Shown in pieces: positions 39,204 through 47,497 of a stretch of 64,000 bases of DNA; the stretch's first letter is position 1, and every line of letters starts with the position of its first letter. Below the pieces are notes generated by a model. The model saw only the letters and a program-made list of their open reading frames with translations, made no database searches and was not told the origin of the DNA. The stretch covers positions 62,001 to 126,000 of the forward strand of contig NZ_CP089294.1 in assembly GCF_021919345.1 (NCBI RefSeq), in the 5' to 3' direction. The position numbers and the translations under genes were made by a program. Source of the stretch: Paenarthrobacter nicotinovorans (GTDB lineage Bacteria > Actinomycetota > Actinomycetes > Actinomycetales > Micrococcaceae).

Positions 39204-40078
39204 CGGTTCCATTCCAAACACAGCAACACCAAGCTTGACGTCGCCCCCTAGGGGAACCTCGTCCGTAAGCCGATCCCCAACCGGGTCAGCGATCCAGTCC
39301 ATTGGCGGGGCCGGGACGAAGGATGCATGGTCGTTGGCGGTAACGGGTGGCCAGTGTCGCCCCGAAAGGGGCCGTCATCGACATCGATGAGACCGATCTC
39401 GCCGAGGCTTTCTAACTGCCCGGCGCTGACCTTTCCAACGAAGAACTGCTGGTCCAGGTCATTCCCATCCAGTCTGACGAATTCACGTTTATGTCCTGTT
39501 TCCTTGTCCACCACCGCAGCCAGCTCGCCAAGGAAAGGGACGGAAACAAGTATTGCACCGAATGCGAAGGCTGAACCATTTCACCTGCTCGAAGGGCGAC
39601 GGCTGACCCTGGGAAATATGTGGACAGGGCTGCAGCGCAACAGCAGTCCCAGCGTCTCCTCGACCTCACGAACCCGACGCGCCGGCCCCGGACTAAGCTT
39701 CACCACCTGGATGGGAAACAACGCATTCCGCAGCTTCCAAACCTGTCACAGTCAGCCCTTTCTAACGCGGACCACTCGCCATTCGTGCGGGCCATGTTCC
39801 CATGCTCTCGTGGAATCAGATTCGGTCGAGGTCACCCTCCTGGATCATCCGCCGCCACTTCCGGAACGTCCACCGTGTCCCGTAGCGCCACACATTGCCC
39901 GATATATGGCTGATGTCCACAACCGGCACGCTGCGCGATTGCCATGCACAGTTTCACCAACTGCTCATATCGGGCATCGGAGGCACTGGACTTCCTAGAC
40001 ACATATTAGGTCTACCGATGAAACTCCTAAGTCGCTGAGGTTAACTCCAAGCCGTAGGAACGGTTCAATTTTGGCCCG
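39204..40078. other. 875 bp of decayed DNA
   Basis: No intact gene. The plus-strand frame from 39356 reads VAPKGAVIDIDETDLAEAF, a TAA at 39413-39415, then LSNEELLVQVIPIQSDEF up to TGA at 39574: protein-like on both sides of the stop, so possibly the remains of a gene following 38517-39203. Other frames here are Ser/Arg/Pro-rich shadows. Confidence 0.35.
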
Positions 40079-40291
40079 TCACCGACAATGGCTTTTATTC
40101 ACGCAAAGACACCTTCCGCCCTTTGTGTCCGCTGCCTGGCAGAGACCAAGACCGGAAGGCGGCAGGTCGGTCATTCTTCCCAGCCAAGTCCATTGGTCGT
40201 CGCGAGAGGGGTGCTTGCATTCGGCACATTCTGTCTGTCCGCTGCCAAATAGTGCCGTACGTAGTCGATCCATCCGGAATAGGAAAGCCAT
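40079..40291 (-). CDS. Small Cys-rich protein downstream of mobA
   Basis: 70 residues. ATG 40291 has AAGGA 10 bases upstream. It contains CAEC (residues 22-25), a Cys around residue 51 and a closing CLCVNKSHC, six cysteines in all, compatible with a zinc ribbon or metal site. It lies 90 bp after the mobA stop on the same strand and may be the last gene of that series. I recognise no family, and a 70-codon frame could be chance, though its composition is more protein-like than the shadows nearby. Confidence 0.4.
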   Translation of the reverse strand: MAFLFRMDRLRTALFGSGQTECAECKHPSRDDQWTWLGRMTDLPPSGLGLCQAADTKGGRCLCVNKSHCR

Positions 40292-40381
40292 AGTGGAACG
40301 TCCTTCTGTTCAGAGAATCAACCTAAACGTGCTTTTGAGACCCACGAGAAATAGGTGGGGTGCAGGCTGCGGGGCATCGTC

Positions 40382-40996
40382 CTACAGGAGGCGATACATC
40401 TGCTCGACGGTGTCTACGTCCTCACCGGTAGATTCATCACTGCAATCGATAAGATCTACGAGCCACGGTTTCTGGCGTAAGAAAACCCTGGCTCCGGCAT
40501 CACCGGAAACGGTACTGGCCACTGCTGGCCGAAGTCCTGCATCGATGACCATTGGATGACCTCTTCGGAGCACCCGAGGGCTGTCTAACGATGAGTACGC
40601 AGCCGAACTGATGCGCCCCGGCCGGTGGGAGACGAGTAGCCGGCCAACAGTGGTGACGCTGAGCCCTGGTTGATCTACCAGAGCCACGAGGATGTGGTTC
40701 TTTGTATGTGCAGCAGCATCACCGGCAAGGTAGGAACTTCCCATACCTGAGGACCAGTCATGGTTCACCACTATCCGATAGGGCTCAAGGTTTGCACGGG
40801 CGCACACCGCTTGTGCATTCGCTCCAAGAACAATTACTACCTCATGACAGCCGCCGACAAGCATTGTCTCGGCGGCGTCCTCAACGAGGGTTCGTCCGCG
40901 GTATGGCAGGAGCGCCTTCGGACCACGCCCAAGACGTTTTCCGGCGCCGGCGGCCAGCAACACTCCCGTCACACACGGCAAATCCGTGTCACCCAC
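40382..40996 (-). CDS. mobA: Molybdopterin cytidylyltransferase (MobA/MocA-like)
   Basis: 204 residues of the MobA-like NTP transferase fold. The nucleotide loop LLAAGAGKRLGRGPKALLPY is at residues 13-32; DQPGLS binds the metal and RRGHPMVI the product region. In P. nicotinovorans mobA was shown to be needed for the molybdopterin cytosine dinucleotide cofactor of nicotine dehydrogenase and its assembly. Its start overlaps the preceding small gene by 8 bp. It serves NdhABC and KdhLMS. Confidence 0.85.
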   Translation of the reverse strand: MGDTDLPCVTGVLLAAGAGKRLGRGPKALLPYRGRTLVEDAAETMLVGGCHEVVIVLGANAQAVCARANLEPYRIVVNHDWSSGMGSSYLAGDAAAHTKNHILVALVDQPGLSVTTVGRLLVSHRPGRISSAAYSSLDSPRVLRRGHPMVIDAGLRPAVASTVSGDAGARVFLRQKPWLVDLIDCSDESTGEDVDTVEQMYRLL

Positions 40997-41366
40997 CGTG
41001 AGGTTCCTGTTCGCAAGATGGAAGGACTGTCAGATCCCATTGCTTGGTGCGATCCCGACGCAGTCGATAGTCAGTACAAAAGATTAGCCTTCTCTCCCCA
41101 AGCCCTTCTAGGCGAATCCAGATGATGCCAAGGGAAGGAGCGCTCGTGTCCACGACGCCGGAGTAGGGTAACGTGCCATCTTCACACACCTGGATCTGGT
41201 CACCCTGCCCCAACATTTGCAGATCAAATAGCTGGCTTTCGTCGAAGTTGCCGGGTGCGGGATTTTCTACTGACTTTGAAACTGCCATGGTCTTGTTGTC
41301 CACCGGGTTTTGCCAACTTCGGCTGTCTTCAGAAGGTTGCATTGCTAGCTCTTTAAGGTTGGACAT
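40989..41366 (-). CDS. Small protein between xdhC and mobA, paralogue of 8787-8972
   Basis: 125 residues from ATG 41366, directly after the xdhC stop; a frame to 41432 lies inside xdhC and is not used. The first 45 residues are polar and probably disordered; residues about 48-100 (LGQGDQIQVCEDG, YSGVVDTSAPSLGIIWI, LGERRLIF) form a small beta-rich domain also making up the 61-residue protein at 8787-8972. Embedded with overlap between a sulfurtransferase-linked chaperone gene and mobA, it may belong to molybdenum cofactor insertion. No known family or motif is recognised. Confidence 0.65.
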   Translation of the reverse strand: MSNLKELAMQPSEDSRSWQNPVDNKTMAVSKSVENPAPGNFDESQLFDLQMLGQGDQIQVCEDGTLPYSGVVDTSAPSLGIIWIRLEGLGERRLIFCTDYRLRRDRTKQWDLTVLPSCEQEPHGG

Positions 41367-41368
41367 TG

Positions 41369-42502
41369 CTAGGCCGGATCCGAGTGCACAGCGCCAGTGG
41401 AGTCGCGCAGAGGGCGGCCACTCCCCTGCCAACGCTTGGCTATTATTTCGGCCACAACTGACACTGCTGTTTCCTCCGGTGTCCGGCCGCCGAGATCAAG
41501 TCCGATGGGACTATGAAGCTCGGCAATTTGCCGCTCTATCACTCCAGCCTCCAGAAGGCGGTTTAGCCGATCTTCATGGGTCTTTCGTGAGCCCATAGCG
41601 CCTATGTAGGAGGGCCTGCATGCCCCCTCCAGCCGCAGGGCGATTTCCAAGACAGGGACGTCGAACTTGGGATCATGGGTAAGAACGCAGATGACCGTGC
41701 GGTTGTCCACCTTTCCCTGTGTCACTTCCTGCTGAAGGTAAACGTGAGGCCAAGATACGATCACCTCGTCCGCACCAGGAAAGCGCGCGGTGGTCGCAAA
41801 TACAGGGCGAGCATCGCAGACGGTCACATGAAAGCCCACCATTGACCCAGCCCGCGCGACTGCTGCTGCAAAATCGATGGCACCAAAAATGATCATTCTG
41901 GGCTTGGGCTGATAGGAAGAAACAAAGACCTTTGTTCCGGTTTCCATCCGTTCCCCGCTGGGACCGTACGTGAGCACCTTGGATTCACCCGAAGCCAGCA
42001 GGCCTCTCGCATCGTCGGCAATCGCATGGTCCAGCATGTTATTGCCGAGGGTCCCGCCAGTATGGGCTGGCCAGACTATTAGCCGCTTACCCAGCATTTC
42101 TGGCTGGTCATGTTCGACCACGGTAGCAGTGGCAACGGGGTTGCCCTTCTGAACGTCCTGAATGATCGTTCGTAATTCTGGGTAACTTTCTTTGGTGACT
42201 CGTTCAACGAAGACGTCGATTGTTCCGCCACAGGTCAGTCCTACGGCTACAGCGTCATCGTCGCTATATCCAAACCGTTGCAGAACAGGAGTACCGTCTT
42301 CAATGACCTCCTGCGCAATTTGGTAAACAGCTCCTTCGACGCAACCCCCGGAGACTGAGCCGACGGCCTCCCCCGGGGTGCTTACGGCCATCGCAGCGCC
42401 CGCTGGCCGGGGGGCCGATTTAGACGTGCTGACGACTGTGGCGAGGGCGAAGGTTTCTCCGTGCGTCGTCCATTCTGCCAGTGCTTCAATAACGTCACGC
42501 AT
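41369..42502 (-). CDS. XdhC/CoxF family molybdenum hydroxylase maturation protein
   Basis: 377 residues. N-terminal XdhC domain (SVSGGCVEGAVYQIAQE, with the conserved Cys; LTCGGTIDVFVE with a second) and C-terminal Rossmann domain (PRMIIFGAIDFAAAVARAG, CDARPVFATTARFPGADEVI, IGAMGSRKTHEDRL). XdhC proteins bind the molybdenum cofactor and help its sulfuration before insertion. It overlaps the coxE-like gene by 8 bp and is followed at once by the small paralogue gene and mobA. Role inferred: preparing cofactor for nicotine and ketone dehydrogenase. Confidence 0.88.
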   Translation of the reverse strand: MRDVIEALAEWTTHGETFALATVVSTSKSAPRPAGAAMAVSTPGEAVGSVSGGCVEGAVYQIAQEVIEDGTPVLQRFGYSDDDAVAVGLTCGGTIDVFVERVTKESYPELRTIIQDVQKGNPVATATVVEHDQPEMLGKRLIVWPAHTGGTLGNNMLDHAIADDARGLLASGESKVLTYGPSGERMETGTKVFVSSYQPKPRMIIFGAIDFAAAVARAGSMVGFHVTVCDARPVFATTARFPGADEVIVSWPHVYLQQEVTQGKVDNRTVICVLTHDPKFDVPVLEIALRLEGACRPSYIGAMGSRKTHEDRLNRLLEAGVIERQIAELHSPIGLDLGGRTPEETAVSVVAEIIAKRWQGSGRPLRDSTGAVHSDPA

Positions 42503-43586
42503 GTGCTATCCGATCTGCTAGGTCCCTAAAAGCTGCCATGGTGTGGCCGGCGACCAGGGCATCAACGTGCGGGAGAACGGCCTTAATGCCGCTCTGTATA
42601 GGTTCGTATCCAGACTTTCCGCGGTGGGGGTTGGCCCAGATAACACGATGAGCCAAACCATGGAGGCGGGAAACCTGACGGGCAAGATCCCTGGGATCCC
42701 CACGTTCCCATCCGTCACTGGCGATCACCAGCACAGAACCTCTGAGCATTGCGTGTTGTCCCCACAGGGTAATGAAGGCCGCTAGGGCTTCGCCCAGTCG
42801 CGTGCCTCCGGACCAATCGGGAACGACGAGTCCAGCGTCCAACAGTGCGACCTCCGGATCCGGGTGCTGCAATGCCGAGGTCACTCTGGTTAGGCGTGTG
42901 CCGATAGAAAATACTTCTGTTGTGTCGGACGCGCCAGCTAAAAGGCGGTGACCGAAGCGGAAAAAGCTGTCAGCATAGGCTTCCATAGATCCTGAAACAT
43001 CTACGATCAAGACGACTCGTCGGGGCTTATTCGTTCGGAAGCGATATTGCAGGCGCCCTGGTTCGCCGCCTCTCCTCAGATTGTCTCGGACAGTGTGTGC
43101 CGGATCGATGCGCTTGTGGCGATGGGTCCGCTTGTAACGCGCCCTTCTCAGCGGTTCTCTAACAGGTAGAGCAGCAAAGGCCTCCGCAAGATAACTCTTT
43201 TCCTCCGCTGACATGAGTGCCACATCTCGGTGTTGCAGGGATTCATCTTTGCTAGCCAGTGCAATCTGCTGCTCCAATTCCGGCTGAGGGCTGTCGCCGT
43301 CTGCTGCGTCGGGAAGGCTTGCTTCCTGTCTCTCCGAAAGGGGCACAGGAATCGGCGATTCCGATGAAAACCACAGGCGGAATGTCCGGTCGTAGGGCCC
43401 GAAGTCAGACCTGCTCCTACATAACGTCGCGCGTCCGGCCCAGAAGACCTCGTCGCGACGCTGAAGATCCAAAACGCTCAGAGCCTCGAGGTAAAGCTGG
43501 GCCTGTTCGGCCCCTATGGTCATCCCCTCATCTCTGAGAGCACCTACGAAACCATAAAAAATTTTCAGACCTACTTGTGAAGACAT
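42495..43586 (-). CDS. coxE: CoxE-like VWA domain protein
   Basis: 363 residues. The N-terminal half is the CoxE-type helical region; a von Willebrand A domain follows with MIDAS motif LIVDVSGSMEAYADSFF, the T of GGTRLGEAL and the D of ASDGWERGDP. A basic linker (RARYKRTHRHKRIDP) separates them. VWA CoxE proteins work with MoxR-type CoxD ATPases in assembling the metal site of molybdenum hydroxylases (shown for CO dehydrogenase). The gene follows coxD by 17 bp and overlaps xdhC. Confidence 0.87.
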   Translation of the reverse strand: MSSQVGLKIFYGFVGALRDEGMTIGAEQAQLYLEALSVLDLQRRDEVFWAGRATLCRSRSDFGPYDRTFRLWFSSESPIPVPLSERQEASLPDAADGDSPQPELEQQIALASKDESLQHRDVALMSAEEKSYLAEAFAALPVREPLRRARYKRTHRHKRIDPAHTVRDNLRRGGEPGRLQYRFRTNKPRRVVLIVDVSGSMEAYADSFFRFGHRLLAGASDTTEVFSIGTRLTRVTSALQHPDPEVALLDAGLVVPDWSGGTRLGEALAAFITLWGQHAMLRGSVLVIASDGWERGDPRDLARQVSRLHGLAHRVIWANPHRGKSGYEPIQSGIKAVLPHVDALVAGHTMAAFRDLADRIAHA

Positions 43587-43603
43587 CGCCAGTACCGTTC
43601 ACG

Positions 43604-44497
43604 TTAGGTAGGAAAGACGGTTCTTAGGGCGTTCAAGATAAGCTCCTGGTCGTCTTGGTCTTTGCAGAGGGCGCCAATTGTCAGGCTGGCACTGTCGGCG
43701 TCGATGTCACTTCCGCCAAGGCGGTTCAAAGCCTGGGCCCAGTCAAGCGCTTCGGCTACCCCAGGGGAGCGTCGCAAACGTCCCTGATTGCGCAAGGACT
43801 GGACTACGTCCACCACCTGCTGCGCTAGCTTCTCATCCACGCCGGGCAGCCGTGTCTTGATGATCTCCAACTCACGGGCCGGTTCTGGGTGGTCTATCCA
43901 ATGAAAGTAGCATCGCCGTTTCAGAGCCTCGTGTAACTCTCGGGTCCGGTTGGAGGTCAGGATCACGATGGGTGGAACTTTGGCGGTGATAGTACCCAAT
44001 TCGGGTATAGATATTTGGTTTGATGCGAGCACTTCCAGGAGGAACGCTTCAAATTCATCGTCAGCTCGGTCAACCTCGTCGATGAGGAGAACGGCCGGTC
44101 CACTTTGTAAGGCCCGAAGAATCGGACGAGGCAGCAGGAAACGTTCGGTATATAGGGACTGCTCTAGTTCCTCCGCACTCGTTGTCGAATTTGCTGCCTC
44201 CAGTGAGCGTAAGTAAAGAATCTGACGTGAGAAATCCCAGTCATAGAGCGCTTGGGTGGACTCGATGCCCTCGTAGCACTGCAGTCGGATCAACGGGATT
44301 GCCAGCATCTTAGCTATTGCTTCGGCCAAGGACGTTTTTCCCGTGCCTGGAGCACCTTCAACAAGCAGCGGCTTGTTCATCGCAACAGATAGAAAGACGG
44401 TGGTGGATAGACCCTCGTCAGCCAAATAGTTGACAGCCTTGAGCCGCGCAGCCATCTCACCGGGACTTTCCGGTTTGGTCACTTTGTCGTTACTCAT
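43604..44497 (-). CDS. coxD: CoxD-like MoxR AAA+ ATPase
   Basis: 297 residues. Walker A is VEGAPGTGKTSLAEAIAKML (about residues 51-70), Walker B is VLLIDEVDRADDEFEAFLL, sensor 1 is VILTSNRTREL and the Arg finger region LKRRCYFHWIDHP. This is the MoxR subfamily that partners VWA proteins. In CO dehydrogenase systems CoxD is a chaperone-like ATPase for the active-site cluster. First gene of the coxD-coxE-xdhC-orf-mobA block; a 200-bp gap separates it from the omega-amidase gene, so it may have a promoter of its own. Confidence 0.88.
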   Translation of the reverse strand: MSNDKVTKPESPGEMAARLKAVNYLADEGLSTTVFLSVAMNKPLLVEGAPGTGKTSLAEAIAKMLAIPLIRLQCYEGIESTQALYDWDFSRQILYLRSLEAANSTTSAEELEQSLYTERFLLPRPILRALQSGPAVLLIDEVDRADDEFEAFLLEVLASNQISIPELGTITAKVPPIVILTSNRTRELHEALKRRCYFHWIDHPEPARELEIIKTRLPGVDEKLAQQVVDVVQSLRNQGRLRRSPGVAEALDWAQALNRLGGSDIDADSASLTIGALCKDQDDQELILNALRTVFPT

Positions 44498-44699
44498 TGT
44501 CTCGCCTTGCTAGTCGGTTTTCGAGGTGTGGCATTGCGGCTTTTTGCGGTGTCTACTTATGCAGGTGCTGAATACCGCCAGTAGAAGGGCGTCCACCGGC
44601 CGTACCAACCGTAAGAACAGCCGATTCCGGGATGCCCCGCCCTACCCGAATCGGCAGGACATCCCGGCCGAGTCTGCTCGGATTAGACCCTTACTATTC

Positions 44700-45575
44700 C
44701 TACAAGTGGCTTGCGATCACGGTCTTGCCCTTAGCAGCCCAGATATCTGCCCGCCGGTCGTTCAGCACCGGGAACGAACTTCGCAGTTCGTTCAGTGAAT
44801 CGAAATTGAGAGTTGCACGGAGAACGGCTTCCTCTTTGTCTGCCTGAGCGAGGATATCTCCGTTGCCATCCACAATCTGACTGTGACCACCCAGCTCCAC
44901 CTCCTGGTCAACCCCCGTCATGTTGCATTGCACGACAAAGGATTGGTTTTCGATTGCTCGAGCGCGACCCAGAGTCTGCCAATGCTGAATTCGCGTAAGT
45001 GGCCAGCATGCTGGTATCACATTGAGCGCCGTACCTTCTGCTGAGATGTGTCGATATAGTTCGGGGAAGCGAAGATCGTAGCATGTGCTGAGCCCAGTGA
45101 TGGCAGTGGCTCGTTCTGTCTGCAGCTCCACCACCCTGGGTTCATCTCCCGCTGCTATCAGCTTTGGCTCTCCGTCGGAAAAGCCGAAGCGGTGGATCTT
45201 TTTATAGGTCGCCCGGAGGGATCCGGTCGGGTCAAAAAGAACCGATGTATTCCACATGTCAGAAGCAGCGCTGCTTGGTTCCGTGACCATGAAAGAGCCG
45301 GCGTGAAACCAGGCCTTCTTGTCCCTGGCCACTTCGGACAGGAAAGTGAACACTTCACTTTCCAGCGAAATGGCGTTCTTTCGCCAGCTGTCGTAGGAGA
45401 ACCCGCCATGAAGCCAGAGTTCAGGCAGGACGATCAGGTCCGCTTTGCCGACGCCAGAAACCAAGTCCTGGATACGCGAAATCCTGTCCTCGAGCAGCTC
45501 TGTTGAGTCAAATTTCACCTGAACAGCTGCTACGTCAAGTTGCCCTCTACTTGGTGCTAGTTCGCGCACTTCCAT
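44700..45575 (-). CDS. nit: Omega-amidase (2-ketoglutaramate amidase), nitrilase superfamily
   Basis: 291 residues from ATG 45575, five bases after the coxG stop; a longer frame to 45668 lies in coxG. The nitrilase triad is clear: Glu in IVLPELWLHGGFS, Lys in TYKKIHRFGF and Cys in TGLSTCYDLRFPELYR. P. nicotinovorans uses a nitrilase-family omega-amidase to hydrolyse 2-ketoglutaramate from the pyridine ring to 2-oxoglutarate and ammonia. Located in the same series as dhph, which supports that substrate. The symbol is the one I recall from pAO1 literature. Confidence 0.85.
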   Translation of the reverse strand: MEVRELAPSRGQLDVAAVQVKFDSTELLEDRISRIQDLVSGVGKADLIVLPELWLHGGFSYDSWRKNAISLESEVFTFLSEVARDKKAWFHAGSFMVTEPSSAASDMWNTSVLFDPTGSLRATYKKIHRFGFSDGEPKLIAAGDEPRVVELQTERATAITGLSTCYDLRFPELYRHISAEGTALNVIPACWPLTRIQHWQTLGRARAIENQSFVVQCNMTGVDQEVELGGHSQIVDGNGDILAQADKEEAVLRATLNFDSLNELRSSFPVLNDRRADIWAAKGKTVIASHL

Positions 45576-45580
45576 CAGGT

Positions 45581-46288
45581 TCAAGACCTTCGGTTGCTTC
45601 CTGCGGCAACACCGGCCGAGAAGACCGCAATCAGCGCAGCTACGATGGAAACGATTGCGGGCAGCCACTGTCCAACTGCGGGAACTTCGACCTGAGTGCC
45701 AGGGCCCTTTTTGGCGGCCCGCGTGTCCTTTGCCAGCTTGATGAGGTCCAGTACTTCGGATTCTGCCTGAAGAGGTTGCTTTACTTCTCTTCCGAGGGCT
45801 GCTTCAGTTTTTGAGAGCTCAGATGCTTCGCTGCTGCTCTCGCTTCCTGAAGTCATCTCTACAGCCAACCGTTGGGCGAATACTCCGAGGATGGCCGTGG
45901 CCGCTTCATTGATTACACCTCGCCCGAACTGAGCGATTTTACCTGTCATGTCCAGCTCGGTCTGAACAATGACGGTGGCGCCGTTTGCTTCCGGCTCAAG
46001 TCGGGCGGTGATAGTTGCGGACATATTTCCTTGCCCGCGAGCATCCTTCGCACGGGCCTGAATTACCGCGCGGCGGCCCTTTTCATCGACCTCAATGAAT
46101 CGGGCAACGCCGACATACTCGGCCGTGATGGGCCCAACCTTGATTTTTGCCTTGCCCTCGTACTCGTCACCGTCAACACTGGTGATGGATGCTCCGGGAA
46201 GCATGGGGGCGATTCGCTGCAAGTCCAGCAAAACCGGCCACGCCTCGTCCGGGGGTACGGGCACGGTAAAAGTGTTGGTCATCTCCAT
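45581..46288 (-). CDS. coxG: CoxG-like SRPBCC protein with C-terminal membrane anchor
   Basis: 235 residues. Residues 1-145 are the CoxG/SRPBCC fold (FTVPVPPDEAWPVLLDLQRI at the start, LPGASITSVDGDEYEGKAKI, GRGVINEAATAILGVFAQRL). A polar linker then leads to one membrane helix (WLPAIVSIVAALIAVFSAGV) near the end. CoxG recruits CO dehydrogenase to the membrane in aerobic carboxydotrophs and binds quinone-like ligands, so here it may link nicotine or ketone dehydrogenase to the respiratory chain. Starts 15 bp after dhph. Confidence 0.85.
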   Translation of the reverse strand: MEMTNTFTVPVPPDEAWPVLLDLQRIAPMLPGASITSVDGDEYEGKAKIKVGPITAEYVGVARFIEVDEKGRRAVIQARAKDARGQGNMSATITARLEPEANGATVIVQTELDMTGKIAQFGRGVINEAATAILGVFAQRLAVEMTSGSESSSEASELSKTEAALGREVKQPLQAESEVLDLIKLAKDTRAAKKGPGTQVEVPAVGQWLPAIVSIVAALIAVFSAGVAAGSNRRS

Positions 46289-46303
46289 GATGGTTTTTCC
46301 TTA

Positions 46304-47497
46304 TTAAGAATTAGTGACGACGGATGGTTCATCCACTTTAGGGAGCCCAAAAGCAAACGCGGGGTTTCCGGGCTCAAAGCTTCCCCCGTGCTGCAGACGG
46401 GACGCCATCTTTTTCACTTTGTTGAGATAAGCGTGTCCCTGCTGCAGCTGTCTGGTTTCCCAACTCTGCAGGGACCCCCGCAGATCATGGTTCTTTGTGA
46501 AGACTTCGGCAAGGGTTCGTGCGTCATCACAAGCTTTAGCACCCCCCGCAGCGGCGTGGGGCCTTGGAGTCACCGCCGCGTCTCCGATCAACAGGACACG
46601 GCCATGAACCATGCGGTCGACGGTGGCATCTGCAACAACAGTCACGAATGGGGAGGAGGCGTTGAGTACGAGGTCCCTGAAGGGCTTGAAGAGGCTCTCG
46701 CCCTTACTGTGGAACTGACGGAGATTGTGGGGATTCAGCGAGTTGTTGTGCACCGATGTCGGGAGCCTGATGCCGCGAACGTCTGTCATAAGTTCGTCGA
46801 GGTCCGGTCCTTCAGCGACGTTCCAGTACCACTGAAAATTCAGACGCGGGGACTCGGCGTTTTCCCGTCCTGGAATCGGGTAAGCGATGAGGTGGCCATC
46901 GTCCAGAAGTCCATACGTGAACTTGTCGTTAAAGTAGTTCCACACGTCGTCGGCAACTTCGCCCGGCTGAAGCACGCCTCGCCAGGTGACGTAGCCCGCG
47001 TATGTGGGCTCAATACCCAGCAGGCGCTTGCGAACTACCGAGGCTCCGCCGTCCGCGCCGATCACCCAGTTCGCTTCGGCCTTTGTGCCATCTGAGAAGC
47101 GCATCTGCACTGTTTCGGAATCTTGGCTTAGGCCGACCAGGCATTTACTGGTGTGGTATCGCTCGGGTCCGAACAGCTCGTAGAGCCCCCCGTATATCGA
47201 GTCGTAGCTAGTGAAGCGCCAGTCTGCAGGAACGGATCCGACTCTTTCTCCAGTCAGTGCGTCCACATATTCCATGGATGATGACGGCACGCTGATGGAG
47301 TCCAGCTCAACGCCTTGCTCCAGCAAGTAATGAACAAGCTCCGGCTGGACGACAATGCCTGTGCCGAAGCCTGAGAGGGGCTGAGGTGATCGCTCATAGA
47401 CATCGACGTCAACGCCAGCATCTCGAAGCATCAGCGCTGCTGTCAGCCCAGATATCGAACCACCAACTACCGCGATACGGTCGGTCGTGGGACTCAT
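46304..47497 (-). CDS. dhph: 2,6-Dihydroxypyridine 3-hydroxylase
   Basis: 397 residues, the length of the structurally known DHPH of P. nicotinovorans. Flavoprotein monooxygenase motifs: VVGGSISGLTAALMLRDAG (FAD, residues 9-27), GADGGASVVRKRLLG (DG motif) and HGRVLLIGDAAVTPRPHAAA (GD motif). It uses NADH and oxygen to make 2,3,6-trihydroxypyridine, the precursor of nicotine blue or of ring cleavage. ATGA overlap with the cyclase-family gene before it, supporting a shared pathway step. Confidence 0.93.
   Translation of the reverse strand: MSPTTDRIAVVGGSISGLTAALMLRDAGVDVDVYERSPQPLSGFGTGIVVQPELVHYLLEQGVELDSISVPSSSMEYVDALTGERVGSVPADWRFTSYDSIYGGLYELFGPERYHTSKCLVGLSQDSETVQMRFSDGTKAEANWVIGADGGASVVRKRLLGIEPTYAGYVTWRGVLQPGEVADDVWNYFNDKFTYGLLDDGHLIAYPIPGRENAESPRLNFQWYWNVAEGPDLDELMTDVRGIRLPTSVHNNSLNPHNLRQFHSKGESLFKPFRDLVLNASSPFVTVVADATVDRMVHGRVLLIGDAAVTPRPHAAAGGAKACDDARTLAEVFTKNHDLRGSLQSWETRQLQQGHAYLNKVKKMASRLQHGGSFEPGNPAFAFGLPKVDEPSVVTNS

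Noticed and set aside
39327..39998. 223-codon plus-strand frame in the decayed stretch
   Set aside because: Ser/Pro/Arg-rich composition without ribosome site or family.
40382..40996. Naming the MobA-like protein nicotine blue oxidoreductase
   Set aside because: Automated annotation sometimes links that name to MobA-like NTP transferases, but the sequence is a nucleotidyltransferase without flavin site, and the described enzyme contains FMN; the FMN reductase at 21753-22367 fits better.
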